The position numbers and the translations under genes are program-made. The notes under the pieces are model-generated. The model was given only the letters and a program-made list of their open reading frames with translations. It was not told the origin of the DNA and did not search any database. DNA of 9,229 nucleotides from Candidatus Atribacteria bacterium 1244-E10-H5-B2 (GTDB lineage Bacteria; Atribacterota; JS1; SB-45; 34-128): contig NMQN01000687.1 of NCBI GenBank assembly GCA_003575245.1, positions 1 to 9,229 on the forward strand, written 5' to 3'. Below, piece by piece: positions 1-6,041 of this stretch (position 1 is the stretch's first letter; every line of letters starts with the position of its first letter).

Positions 1-699
1 TCTTACGTCATCCTGGCCAAGCAGAATACCTATTCCTATCCTTAATTGGTTTATTTTATCAGGAATAAGGTCGTCTTCGACTAATTTCAAAACACTGGTA
101 CTACCTCCTGAAATTACTTCTAAAGTAATTCTAAAATTATTTTCTATTTCTTCTGCTAATTTTACCAATTTGGTTAGATTTTTCCGAGTAGGCATTACTC
201 CACTGATACAGCAAAAATTTGCACCAATGCCTATTAATTTTACTCCCGATAATTTTCTAATTCCGCTTACCGTTTGCAAGGCTTCATCTGGCGCAATTCC
301 CTCTCTTAAGTCCCCTAAATCTATCATTAAAATTATTCTATGAAGAATTTTTTTCTTCAAAGCTTCCTGTGATAATGATTTAATTACCGAAATCTCTGAG
401 TTTAAACTTATATCTGCCCAATCTAAAACTCTATCCACTTCACTTAACATAGGAATCCTTATTAGCATCGTCTCTGCTTTAAGTTCAGCTTTTTTCAATC
501 CTTTAAGATTCTCAATTCGAGAATCACCTAAAATATTTATCCCTTCGTCTATCATGGCTTGACCTACTTCTGTAATAGCACAACATCCTTTGGTTATTCC
601 TACTACTTTAATTCTGTGTTTTGAACAAAGGGCTTTAATATTTTCTGAATTATTCCTTATCTTATCCAAATAAATATCTAATCGAGGATTTTTTTTCAT
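1..699 (-). CDS. Ornithine/alanine racemase family PLP-dependent enzyme, 3' end cut by window edge
   Basis: The frame is open from an ATG at 699 to base 1, giving 233 residues; from family knowledge the full enzyme is about 350, so roughly the last third is missing. It resembles the ornithine racemase (Orr)/alanine racemase-like fold III family, which interconverts L- and D-amino acids with pyridoxal phosphate in the cytoplasm. Visible marks: GITKG at residues 34-38, with Lys37 as the expected PLP Schiff-base lysine; LGDSRIENLK near 57-66; RIPMLSEV near 81-88; DISLNSE near 95-101; a glycine-rich strand MIDLGDLREGI near 124-134; and ISGGSTS near 197-203, expected to bind the cofactor phosphate. 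A purine-rich AAGGAAAGGA precedes the ATG. It is the first gene after the rpsI terminator and appears to be its own transcription unit. Substrate (ornithine, alanine or other) cannot be decided without the C-terminal part. A plain biosynthetic Alr is less likely because the N-terminal motifs match the Orr branch. Confidence 0.82.
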   Translation of the reverse strand, partial: MKKNPRLDIYLDKIRNNSENIKALCSKHRIKVVGITKGCCAITEVGQAMIDEGINILGDSRIENLKGLKKAELKAETMLIRIPMLSEVDRVLDWADISLNSEISVIKSLSQEALKKKILHRIILMIDLGDLREGIAPDEALQTVSGIRKLSGVKLIGIGANFCCISGVMPTRKNLTKLVKLAEEIENNFRITLEVISGGSTSVLKLVEDDLIPDKINQLRIGIGILLGQDDVR

Positions 700-726
700 T
701 GTTCCTTTCCTTAAAAAGTGAAAATA

Positions 727-756
727 ATTATAAAAGGTAAATTAGTTGTTAGTGAA
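727..756 (-). promoter_or_regulatory. Candidate promoter for the racemase gene
   Basis: On the minus strand TTCACT (756-751) is followed after 18 nt by a perfect TATAAT (732-727), about 28 nt upstream of the ATG at 699. The -10 box is exact and the -35 box matches 4 of 6. The -35 hexamer falls inside the repeat array of TTAGTGA words. In such AT-rich DNA a chance match is possible. Confidence 0.4.
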
Positions 757-982
757 TAGTGAATAGTAGTTAGTTTCAAATACAAGATGGAAGATACGAG
801 TTACAAGAGTATTCAATTGACCAATTCACCGATTGACCGATTAAATTAGTTTACCAGTCTATTTAGTTACCCAGTGAGCTGAGTAATACGCAACGTGCAA
901 TAAGTAACCTGCAATAAGTTCCTATTTTTTTAATTTCAGAAATTTAATCTTATTACTCATTACATATTACTTATTACTGTAC
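742..982. repeat. Intergenic patchwork of 7- and 8-nt tandem words (gap 700-1036)
   Basis: No credible gene is seen in the gap. From left to right it holds a heptad array of TTAGTGA/ATAGTGA words (742-777), a GATACGA-like patch (about 790-808), an octad array of the type CAATTGAC-CAATTCAC-CGATTGAC (814-846), and a heptad array GAGTAAT-ACGCAAC-GTGCAAT-AAGTAAC-CTGCAAT (881-922). At 949-982 there is a reverse-complement array of AGTAATA/TGTAATG words, the same family that lies in the opposite orientation at 2122-2154 and 6050-6083. The units are imperfect, so the phase is clear but no unit is strictly conserved. The remaining bases around 920-948 and 983-1036 show only AT-rich sequence before the rpsI terminator. 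Confidence 0.75.
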
Positions 983-1036
983 TTTATACGGGATACGAAT
1001 TAGGCTTAAGGAAAAAGGAAATTCCTATAAAAAACT

Positions 1037-1086
1037 AAAAAAAGAGAAAGGCACCTTATTCTTTGGTTTCCCTTTCTCTTTTCAAA
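1037..1086 (-). terminator. Intrinsic terminator after rpsI
   Basis: Read on the minus strand, AAAAGAGAAAGG (1082-1071) pairs perfectly with CCTTTCTCTTTT (1051-1040) over 12 bp, and the second arm runs into a T tract. An inner ACC/GGT pairing can tighten the 19-nt loop. It lies 14 nt beyond the rpsI stop, as expected for the end of the rplM-rpsI unit. The flanking A and T runs would let it work weakly in the other direction, but no plus-strand gene is present. Confidence 0.9.
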
Positions 1087-1099
1087 GATATAAAAAAAA

Positions 1100-1492
1100 T
1101 TATCTTTTAGAAAATTGGAATCTGGCCCGAGCGCCTTTTTGACCATATTTTTTTCTTTCTTTCATCCTTGCATCCCGAGTTAATAAACCTTCTTTTTTTA
1201 AGATTAAGCGCAAAGTAGGATCATATTGAAGAAGGGCTCTAGCAATTCCATGTTGTATCGCCCCTGCTTGGCCAGTAATGCCCCCTCCTTCTACTTTAGC
1301 AAAAACATCTAATTCATTCTTTTTATTTACTAATTCTAAAGGTTTTTCTACTACGTTCAATAAAGATTCTCGTCCAAAATAATTATCTAGTGTTCTTTTG
1401 TTAATTTTTATACTACCTTTGCCAGGGACTAACCAAACTCTGGCAATTGAGGATTTTCTTCTTCCAGTACCATAACTTTTTGTCTGTGACAA
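1100..1492 (-). CDS. rpsI: 30S ribosomal protein S9
   Basis: Encodes 130 residues, the normal length for bacterial S9, a small-subunit head protein whose C-terminal tail reaches toward the P-site tRNA. Family marks: the N-terminal [13 protein letters not shown] block (residues 7-19), the central [19 protein letters not shown] block (about 69-87), and the basic tail with [17 protein letters not shown] ending in the conserved SKR. The start is TTG at 1492, preceded by GGAGG with 8-nt spacing; there is no better ATG upstream in frame. It follows rplM by 23 nt and is the last gene of the rplM-rpsI pair, the universal bacterial L13-S9 pairing, with a strong terminator just after its TAA stop. Nothing unusual apart from the TTG start. 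Confidence 0.98.
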   Translation of the reverse strand: MSQTKSYGTGRRKSSIARVWLVPGKGSIKINKRTLDNYFGRESLLNVVEKPLELVNKKNELDVFAKVEGGGITGQAGAIQHGIARALLQYDPTLRLILKKEGLLTRDARMKERKKYGQKGARARFQFSKR

Positions 1493-1515
1493 GTGTTTAA
1501 CCTCCTTCTTCGTGC

Positions 1516-1941
1516 TTAGTTAATATTTTCTAATTTTTGAGCCTGATGAGGGTGTTCATTCCCTTTGTAAATCTTTAATTTTTTAATCATTGCTCTACCT
1601 AATTTAGTATGAGGGATCATACCTTGAACTGCTTTTTTCACCACTAATTCTGGTTTTTTCTTTAACAATGTTTCCAGAGTAACGCTTTTTAAGCCTCCTG
1701 GATAAGAGGTATGATACCTGTATATTTTCCCTTTGAGTTTATCTCCGGTTACTTTTATCTTTTCAGCATTTATAACCACTACATAATCACCTAAATCCAT
1801 AGATGGTGTATAGGTTGGTTTGTTCTTTCCTCTTAATATTGTAGCTATCTGAGTAGCCAATCTTCCCAATATTTTTCCTTCTGCGTCAATTAGATACCAT
1901 TTTCTGTCAATATCTTCTACTTTTGCACTGTAGGTTTTCAC
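1516..1941 (-). CDS. rplM: 50S ribosomal protein L13
   Basis: Encodes 141 residues, typical for bacterial L13, an early-assembly large-subunit protein that binds 23S rRNA. Marks: [17 protein letters not shown] near the N-terminus (14-30), [26 protein letters not shown] split across about 37-62 (the L13 signature region), [12 protein letters not shown] (74-85), and [13 protein letters not shown] (104-116) followed by [14 protein letters not shown]. The start is GTG at 1941, supported by GGAGG six nt upstream. It heads the rplM-rpsI operon behind a near-consensus promoter at 2079-2051, giving a leader of about 100 nt. That leader contains a weak TTCTA/TAGAA hairpin (about 1982-1998), but I cannot identify it as a known autoregulatory L13 leader. 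The next gene, rpsI, begins 23 nt after the stop. Confidence 0.98.
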   Translation of the reverse strand: MKTYSAKVEDIDRKWYLIDAEGKILGRLATQIATILRGKNKPTYTPSMDLGDYVVVINAEKIKVTGDKLKGKIYRYHTSYPGGLKSVTLETLLKKKPELVVKKAVQGMIPHTKLGRAMIKKLKIYKGNEHPHQAQKLENIN

Positions 1942-2050
1942 CTTGTTCCTCCCTGCCTAAAAATTTCAAATTTGATTTATTTCTAAAAAAATAGAATAAT
2001 TATCGATTCATCTCAACATACTTATCTTTTATTAGAAAATAACATAATAA

Positions 2051-2079
2051 ATTTTAATATAATCAAGTCCTGATGTCAA
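2051..2079 (-). promoter_or_regulatory. Sigma-70/A-type promoter of rplM-rpsI
   Basis: Minus strand: a perfect TTGACA (2079-2074), a 17-nt spacer, and TAAAAT (2056-2051), one mismatch from TATAAT. Transcription would start near 2044, leaving a leader of roughly 100 nt before the GTG of rplM. The position, spacing and consensus fit make this the best promoter in the window. It starts only 3 nt from the edge of the intergenic element at 2083-2319. Confidence 0.75.
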
Positions 2080-2082
2080 GCT

Positions 2083-2319
2083 TAATTAGTATTTAGTGAA
2101 TAGTGTTTAGTAAATAAAATACAGTAATAAGTAATGTGTAATTAGTAATAAGTTGCAGGTTTCGAGTTGCAAGTTGCAAATTTATAGAAAGCTCAAAGTG
2201 TGTAGGGATTGTAGTATTATACGCCCTTTTAATGAACCTTAAACTGCAAACCGATAACTGAAAACTGTCAACTTGCATTTAATACTAACGACTATTAACT
2301 ATTCACTAACGACTAATTA
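2083..2319. repeat. Interspersed intergenic repeat, copy A, bracketed by 22-bp inverted repeats
   Basis: This fills most of the truA-rplM gap. The core at 2114-2265 matches 6042-6186 in the same orientation: by hand, 125 of 145 aligned bases agree, and copy A carries one extra 7-nt unit (about 2173-2179). Within it lie heptad arrays AGTAATA-AGTAATG-TGTAATT-AGTAATA (2122-2149), GTTGCAG-GTTTCGA-GTTGCAA-GTTGCAA (2152-2179) and AAACTGC-AAACCGA-TAACTGA-AAACTGT (2241-2268). A less repetitive stretch around 2181-2235 includes AGAAAGCTCAAAGT, identical in both copies. The ends, 2083-2104 and 2298-2319, are inverted repeats matching at 20 of 22 positions; the right one contains the truA stop codon. 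A 61-codon minus-strand frame across 2093-2278 is repeat-derived and not a gene. Confidence 0.8.
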
Positions 2320-3063
2320 GTATTTTACTTTCATTAAAAATAGTCCTTTGGCTGGAACAGTTTTACCCGCCATTTTTCTATTTTTAGCTTCCAATATCTT
2401 CTTTACCTCTAAACAATTTATCTTCTCCTTACCTACTTCCAAGAGAGTACCAACGATGGTGCGAGCCATTTTATATAAAAAAGCATCGGCCTCAAGATGA
2501 AAACAAAATAGATTTCCTTTTTTAGTTATGTTTATATCTTTAATGGTCTTTTCCCAATTTCTAATTCTACTCCCCAAACAGGCAAAAGACGTAAAATCAT
2601 GTTTTCCTTGTAAAAATTTACTAGCCTTTTTCATCTTTTCTAAATTTATCTTATTATAAACACAGTATACATAATTTCTTAGAAAAATAGATAGGCAGTT
2701 ATTATTAATATTAGAATTTAAAACATAATAATGATAAATTTTACTAACCACACTATAGCGAGCATGAAAATTATTATCTACCATTTCTGCTTTTTTAATC
2801 CTGATATCTAAGGGTAGTAAGCGGTTTAGAATCAAAGGTAATTCCACCCAGGAGATAGAACTTTTAGTTTTATAATTTGCCACTTGCCCTAGGGCATGTA
2901 CTCCTGCGTCAGTTCTTCCAGAACCGTTAAGCGTTATCTTTTCTTGGGTAATCTGGGATATTTTTTCTTCCAAAATTCCCTGTATACTTAAAAGACCTTT
3001 TTGTCTTTGCCAGCCATAATATTTAGTTCCTTCATATTCTATGGTAAGCTTTATGTTGATCAT
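2317..3063 (-). CDS. truA: tRNA pseudouridine(38-40) synthase TruA
   Basis: Encodes 248 residues, the usual TruA length. The enzyme isomerises uridines 38-40 in the tRNA anticodon stem-loop and needs no cofactor. Marks: IEYEGTKYYGWQRQ (8-21) and SIQGILEE (26-33) of the first half, and the catalytic motif GSGRTDAGVHA (47-57), with Asp52 as the nucleophile. Further on are FHARYSVVSKIYHYYV (residues about 99-114), with the conserved active-site tyrosine region, HDFTSFAC (154-161), and DAFLYKMARTIVGTLLEVG (193-211), plus a closing AKGLFLMKVKY. The ATG at 3063 has only a weak AAAGGGA in front. It follows ecfT by 337 nt of repeat-filled DNA, so it may have its own promoter (candidate at 3183-3156). 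Its TAA stop lies inside the terminal inverted repeat of the downstream element. Confidence 0.97.
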   Translation of the reverse strand: MINIKLTIEYEGTKYYGWQRQKGLLSIQGILEEKISQITQEKITLNGSGRTDAGVHALGQVANYKTKSSISWVELPLILNRLLPLDIRIKKAEMVDNNFHARYSVVSKIYHYYVLNSNINNNCLSIFLRNYVYCVYNKINLEKMKKASKFLQGKHDFTSFACLGSRIRNWEKTIKDINITKKGNLFCFHLEADAFLYKMARTIVGTLLEVGKEKINCLEVKKILEAKNRKMAGKTVPAKGLFLMKVKY

Positions 3064-3074
3064 TTTTCCCTTTT

Positions 3075-3402
3075 GTTAGCCGGTTAACTGGTTTGCTGGT
3101 TAGTTGGTTTAATATCAGTTCATTAGCCTGGTAAAGCCATTTAACCAATTAACTAATTATATCTCTTAACGCTCTACGTTAAAGTACAAGATACTACTTA
3201 CGAAATACTAGATACGTTTTTATTATGAATTCCGTCTCCTTGCTTCTATCTCATCTGCGAGATACGATTCACAAGATACGAGATACGAATATAGTTTTGC
3301 TCTTTATATTTTCCGCTTTCTTAACCAGTTAACCAGGTAACCAACTAACTAGTTTTACACGCTCCACGTTATCTTTCTTCACGATATACGATATACGAAT
3401 TC
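3075..3402. repeat. Intergenic patchwork of octad and heptad tandem words (gap 3064-3400)
   Basis: No gene is seen in this gap between ecfT and truA. It contains an octad array GTTAGCCG-GTTAACTG-GTTTGCTG-GTTAGTTG (3075-3106), a short TTAACCAA-TTAACTAA array (3141-3156), and GATACGA heptads (about 3257-3290). An octad array TTAACCAG-TTAACCAG-GTAACCAA-CTAACTAG lies at 3321-3352. The heptads CGATATA-CGATATA-CGAATTC (3382-3402) run into the ecfT stop codon. The first and fourth arrays are the same family in opposite orientation; GGTTAACTGGTT at 3082-3093 has its exact reverse complement at 3323-3334. The motif ACGCTCTACGTT (3169-3180) recurs as ACGCTCCACGTT (3359-3370). I see no convincing terminator for ecfT. 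Confidence 0.75.
3156..3183 (-). promoter_or_regulatory. Candidate truA promoter with an internal dyad
   Basis: Minus strand: TTTAAC (3183-3178; 3 of 6 against TTGACA), 16-nt spacer, perfect TATAAT (3161-3156). This would give a leader of about 85 nt before the truA ATG. A perfect 6-bp dyad, TTAACG-N5-CGTTAA (3166-3182), lies across the -35 box and spacer, where an operator could sit. The -35 match is poor, so this is tentative. Confidence 0.33.
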
Positions 3403-4198
3403 AAAACATTACACTCACCATAACAGTAACAATAACAGTAAAAGCAAAGGTTAAGATATCAGCTTCTTTAATTTTCATTTCCCTGTAATGAGTCCTGCCT
3501 TCTCCCCCTCTATAACATTTAGCTTCCATAGCAATGGCTAATTCATCAGCACGCCGAAATGCATTAACAAACAAAGGTATTAAAATAGGAATTAAATTTT
3601 TTGCTCTGTTAAAAATATTTCCACTTTCAAAATCTGCACCTCGGGATATTTGAGCTTTCATTATTTTTTCTGTCTCTTCCAATAAAGTCGGAATAAATCT
3701 CAGTGCTATAGTCATCATCATAGCTATTTCGTGAGCGGGTACGCCTATAAATTTGAAAATAGATAATAACCTTTCTATCCCGTCGGTTAAAGATATGGGA
3801 GAGGTAGCCAAGGTAAGCAGGGAAGTAGCTAAAATTAAGATAAATAATCGAAAAGAAATAAGCAGCCCCTTTACTAATCCTTCCTGGGTTATTTTTAAAA
3901 AGCCTAATTGATAAATTACTTTCCCTTCAGTCATAAAAAGATGAATTATTAGAGTAAATATAATGATAAATAATATGGGACGTAGACCCCTGAATACAAA
4001 TTTTGGGTGTACCTTAGAAATAATAATGCTAATTAGTACAAAGCTTCCTAAAATTAAATATCCTGGAAATTTCGTTATTAGAAACAGGCTTACAATTATA
4101 GCCAAACAACTCAATATTTTTATTCTGGGATCCAAATTATGAATTAAAGAATCTCTTGGGATATATTGGCCAAAGCTAATATTCCTTAATATTCTCAT
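3401..4198 (-). CDS. ecfT: ECF transporter transmembrane component EcfT
   Basis: Encodes 265 residues, the normal length. EcfT is the membrane scaffold that joins the two EcfA ATPases to interchangeable substrate-binding S proteins in energy-coupling factor importers of vitamins and metals. Hydrophobic segments lie at about 28-42, 46-62, 73-88, 111-132 and 247-263. The long cytoplasmic region between the last two carries the two coupling motifs that dock on the ATPases: SRG in AQISRGADF (185-187) and YRG in AKCYRGGEGRT (229-231). The early HNLDPRIKI stretch (20-28) is also typical. The start ATG at 4198 has GGGGG four nt upstream and overlaps as ATGA the end of a 17-codon frame that continues from ecfA2. 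No S-component gene is nearby, which fits a group II (shared) ECF module serving several S proteins encoded elsewhere. Confidence 0.96.
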   Translation of the reverse strand: MRILRNISFGQYIPRDSLIHNLDPRIKILSCLAIIVSLFLITKFPGYLILGSFVLISIIISKVHPKFVFRGLRPILFIIIFTLIIHLFMTEGKVIYQLGFLKITQEGLVKGLLISFRLFILILATSLLTLATSPISLTDGIERLLSIFKFIGVPAHEIAMMMTIALRFIPTLLEETEKIMKAQISRGADFESGNIFNRAKNLIPILIPLFVNAFRRADELAIAMEAKCYRGGEGRTHYREMKIKEADILTFAFTVIVTVMVSVMF

Positions 4199-4248
4199 CT
4201 TTCCCCCATCTTCTTGATAACCTCTTGTAAATCAAACTCTTTAAACAT

Positions 4249-5115
4249 TCATCTTTTTAGCGGTTTTTTCATTTTTTTTAACACTTCTCTTTCAGCATCA
4301 TCTACAGTTAATACCCCGGTATATACGTCTTTCCCTTTTTCTTTTAATTTATGCATACACTCGGTTACCTGCGGAAGTCCTAAACCCACTTTCATTAGAT
4401 CGTTAGCATGCTTCTCAAAAATTTCTTGGGGAGTACCGTCCATAATTATCTCTCCTCGATGCATTACTAAAAGACGCTTCACAGTCTCGGCAACCTTTTC
4501 CATATTGTGTGAAACTAATACCACGGTCATACCGAAATTATAATGTATTTTTTTTATCTCAGATAATATATTATCCCTACCTTGCGGATCAAGATTAGCA
4601 GTAGGTTCATCTAAAATTAACATTTTGGGTCTGATAGACAGGATACTGGCTAAGGCGACACGACGCATCTCTCCTCCGCTTAGAGAAAAAGGGGAACGTT
4701 CTACGTAGATATTATAATCAAGGTCGACCATCTTTAAGGCTTCTCGGACTCTTTTTTCAATTTTTTCTTCTGGTAAACCTAATTTTTTGGGACCAAAGGC
4801 TATTTCTTGATATATTGTTTCTTCAAATAATTGATTCTCGGGATACTGAAACACCAAACCTATTTTTTGTCTTACTAGCTTAAGATTTACTCCTTTTTTA
4901 TTTAAATCTACTCCTTCTACATAGATTTTACCAGAAGTTGGGTTAAGTAAACCGTTAAAATGTTGAATTAAAGTCGTTTTACCGCAACCAGTATGTCCGA
5001 TTAAACCAATAAATTCACCTTTATCAATCTCTAAATTAATGTCCTTTAATACTTCCGTTTCGAAGGGCATTCCTAAACTATAGGTAAAGCACATATTTTC
5101 TAAATGTATAAACAT
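4249..5115 (-). CDS. ecfA2: ECF transporter ATPase EcfA2
   Basis: Encodes 288 residues, as expected for EcfA2 (also annotated CbiO2). This ABC ATPase pairs with EcfA1 to power ECF importers at the inner face of the membrane. Marks: Walker A GHTGCGKTT (40-48, Lys46), Q-loop LVFQYPENQLF (Gln90), signature LSGGEMRR (145-152), Walker B MLILDEPTANLD (Asp169, Glu170), and switch His203 in VLVSHNM. The C-terminal domain after about 230 has the VGLGLPQVTE segment typical of this subfamily. The N-terminal MFIHLENMCFTYSLG matches family starts, so the ATG at 5115 is kept even though it overlaps the ecfA1 end by 16 nt. The TGA stop (4251-4249) is followed directly and in the same frame by ATG and 16 more sense codons (4248-4198) ending in a TGA (4197-4195) that overlaps the ecfT start. 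Confidence 0.96.
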   Translation of the reverse strand: MFIHLENMCFTYSLGMPFETEVLKDINLEIDKGEFIGLIGHTGCGKTTLIQHFNGLLNPTSGKIYVEGVDLNKKGVNLKLVRQKIGLVFQYPENQLFEETIYQEIAFGPKKLGLPEEKIEKRVREALKMVDLDYNIYVERSPFSLSGGEMRRVALASILSIRPKMLILDEPTANLDPQGRDNILSEIKKIHYNFGMTVVLVSHNMEKVAETVKRLLVMHRGEIIMDGTPQEIFEKHANDLMKVGLGLPQVTECMHKLKEKGKDVYTGVLTVDDAEREVLKKMKKPLKR

Positions 5116-5942
5116 AAACTTTCCACCATATCCTCAACTTTCAATGTATGAGAACACACGTCTATTCCTTTTTTATTTAATCTTAGGGCGAGTTCGGTTA
5201 TTTGAGGAACATCTAATCTTAATTGCTTTAAAACTTCTATTTGGGTAAATACTTCCTCAGGTTTTCCCATTAGAACAATTTTTCCTTTATCTAAAGCGAT
5301 TACCTGATTAAACTCAGCTGCCTCCTCCATTAAATGAGTAATATGAATTATGGTAATATTCTCTTTTTGATTTAATTTTTTAACAATACCTATAACCTCT
5401 TTTCGACCCCGAGGATCAAGCATTGCTGTAGGTTCATCTAAAACCAAATAGGAAGAGTGTAGAGCAATTGCTCCAGCGATTGCAACTCTTTGTTTTTGTC
5501 CACCTGAAAGTAAATGAGGTTCACTTTTTTTATACTCTTCCATTTCTACAACTTCTAAAGCCCAATCAACCCGTTCTTTCATAAGCTTTGGCTTTATTCC
5601 AATATTTTCTAAACCAAAAGCTATATCATCTTCTACTGTAGTTGCTATAATTTGATTGTCTGGATTTTGGAATACCATACCCACTTTTCGTCTTATTTCC
5701 CATGTTTTACTCTTGTCTTTGGTATTCATTTTGTCTACCCAAATATCTCCAAAAGTGGGAAACAGCAAGCAATTCATATGTTTAGCTAAAGTAGATTTCC
5801 CCGATCCATTAGAACCTATAATAGAAATAAAATCTCCGTTTTTTATTTCTATATTAATAGAGTTTAAAGCTTTAATTTGATCTTTTTTATGATAGTTATA
5901 CACGTGACTTAGATTTTTTATCTTAATCAAAATGTTCACCAC
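5100..5942 (-). CDS. ecfA1: ECF transporter ATPase EcfA1
   Basis: Encodes up to 280 residues and is the first ATPase after rplQ, the position of EcfA1 (ybxA) in Bacillus. It hydrolyses ATP as a heterodimer with EcfA2 to drive the shared EcfT module. Marks: Walker A GSNGSGKST (43-51, Lys49), Q-loop MVFQNPDNQ (Gln92), signature LSGGQKQR (145-152), Walker B YLVLDEPTAMLD (Asp169, Glu170), switch His203 in IIHITH, and the C-terminal LRLDVPQITELALRL segment of the subfamily. The start is uncertain: GTG at 5942 (or the next codon, also GTG) has no clear ribosome site, while TTG at 5930 would give MIKIKNLSHVY, a family-like beginning, behind a weak GGTG. The long AT-rich repeat-filled gap upstream presumably carries its promoter, but I could not pick one with confidence. 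Confidence 0.95.
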   Translation of the reverse strand: MVNILIKIKNLSHVYNYHKKDQIKALNSINIEIKNGDFISIIGSNGSGKSTLAKHMNCLLFPTFGDIWVDKMNTKDKSKTWEIRRKVGMVFQNPDNQIIATTVEDDIAFGLENIGIKPKLMKERVDWALEVVEMEEYKKSEPHLLSGGQKQRVAIAGAIALHSSYLVLDEPTAMLDPRGRKEVIGIVKKLNQKENITIIHITHLMEEAAEFNQVIALDKGKIVLMGKPEEVFTQIEVLKQLRLDVPQITELALRLNKKGIDVCSHTLKVEDMVESLCLYI

Positions 5943-6041
5943 TTGTAATTTCGTATATAGTATAAAGTATTTATATAGTTAAAGTAGTAAAGATATAGAA
6001 TACAGAATCTATATTTTAGCATCTCGTGATTCGTAACTCGT
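5943..6041. repeat. AT-rich ecfA1 leader with a short WTACGAR heptad array
   Basis: This part of the 5943-6262 gap is very AT-rich and holds no gene. Between 6023 and 6043 three consecutive minus-strand heptads read ATACGAG-TTACGAA-TCACGAG, the same word family as GATACGA at 3257-3290 and CGATATA at 3382-3402. Several TATA-like hexamers occur near 5960-5990, but none has a matching -35 at proper spacing, so no ecf promoter is called. Confidence 0.55.

Noticed and set aside
742..982. CRISPR array
   Set aside because: Units are only 7-8 nt, imperfect and contiguous, with no 20-40 nt repeats separated by unique spacers, and no cas gene is present.
1942..2050. A known L13 leader RNA or riboswitch before rplM
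   Set aside because: Only a weak short hairpin is visible and I cannot match it to a known structured leader; a covariance search would be needed to revive this.
2093..2278. A 61-codon minus-strand frame over the truA-rplM gap
   Set aside because: It is a translation of the heptad arrays (7-nt units read in three frames give a 7-residue rhythm with LQLATRNLQL-like text), has no ribosome site, and lies in an interspersed noncoding repeat.
4195..4251. Reassignment of TGA as a sense codon
   Set aside because: The TGA stops of rplQ and ecfT, if read through, run into a terminator and into repeat arrays; no TGA inside a conserved domain is needed to complete any protein.
4214..4543. Plus-strand frame opposite ecfA2 (and similar ones opposite ecfA1 at 5656-5880, rpoA at 6897-7097 and 7263-7574, rpsD at 8194-8397)
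   Set aside because: Each is antisense to a well-conserved gene, shows no recognisable domain, and is explained by the AT-rich codon usage of the real gene.
5943..6041. A specific ecfA1 promoter
   Set aside because: Many TATA-like hexamers occur, but none is paired with a credible -35 at 16-18 nt, so any choice would be arbitrary.
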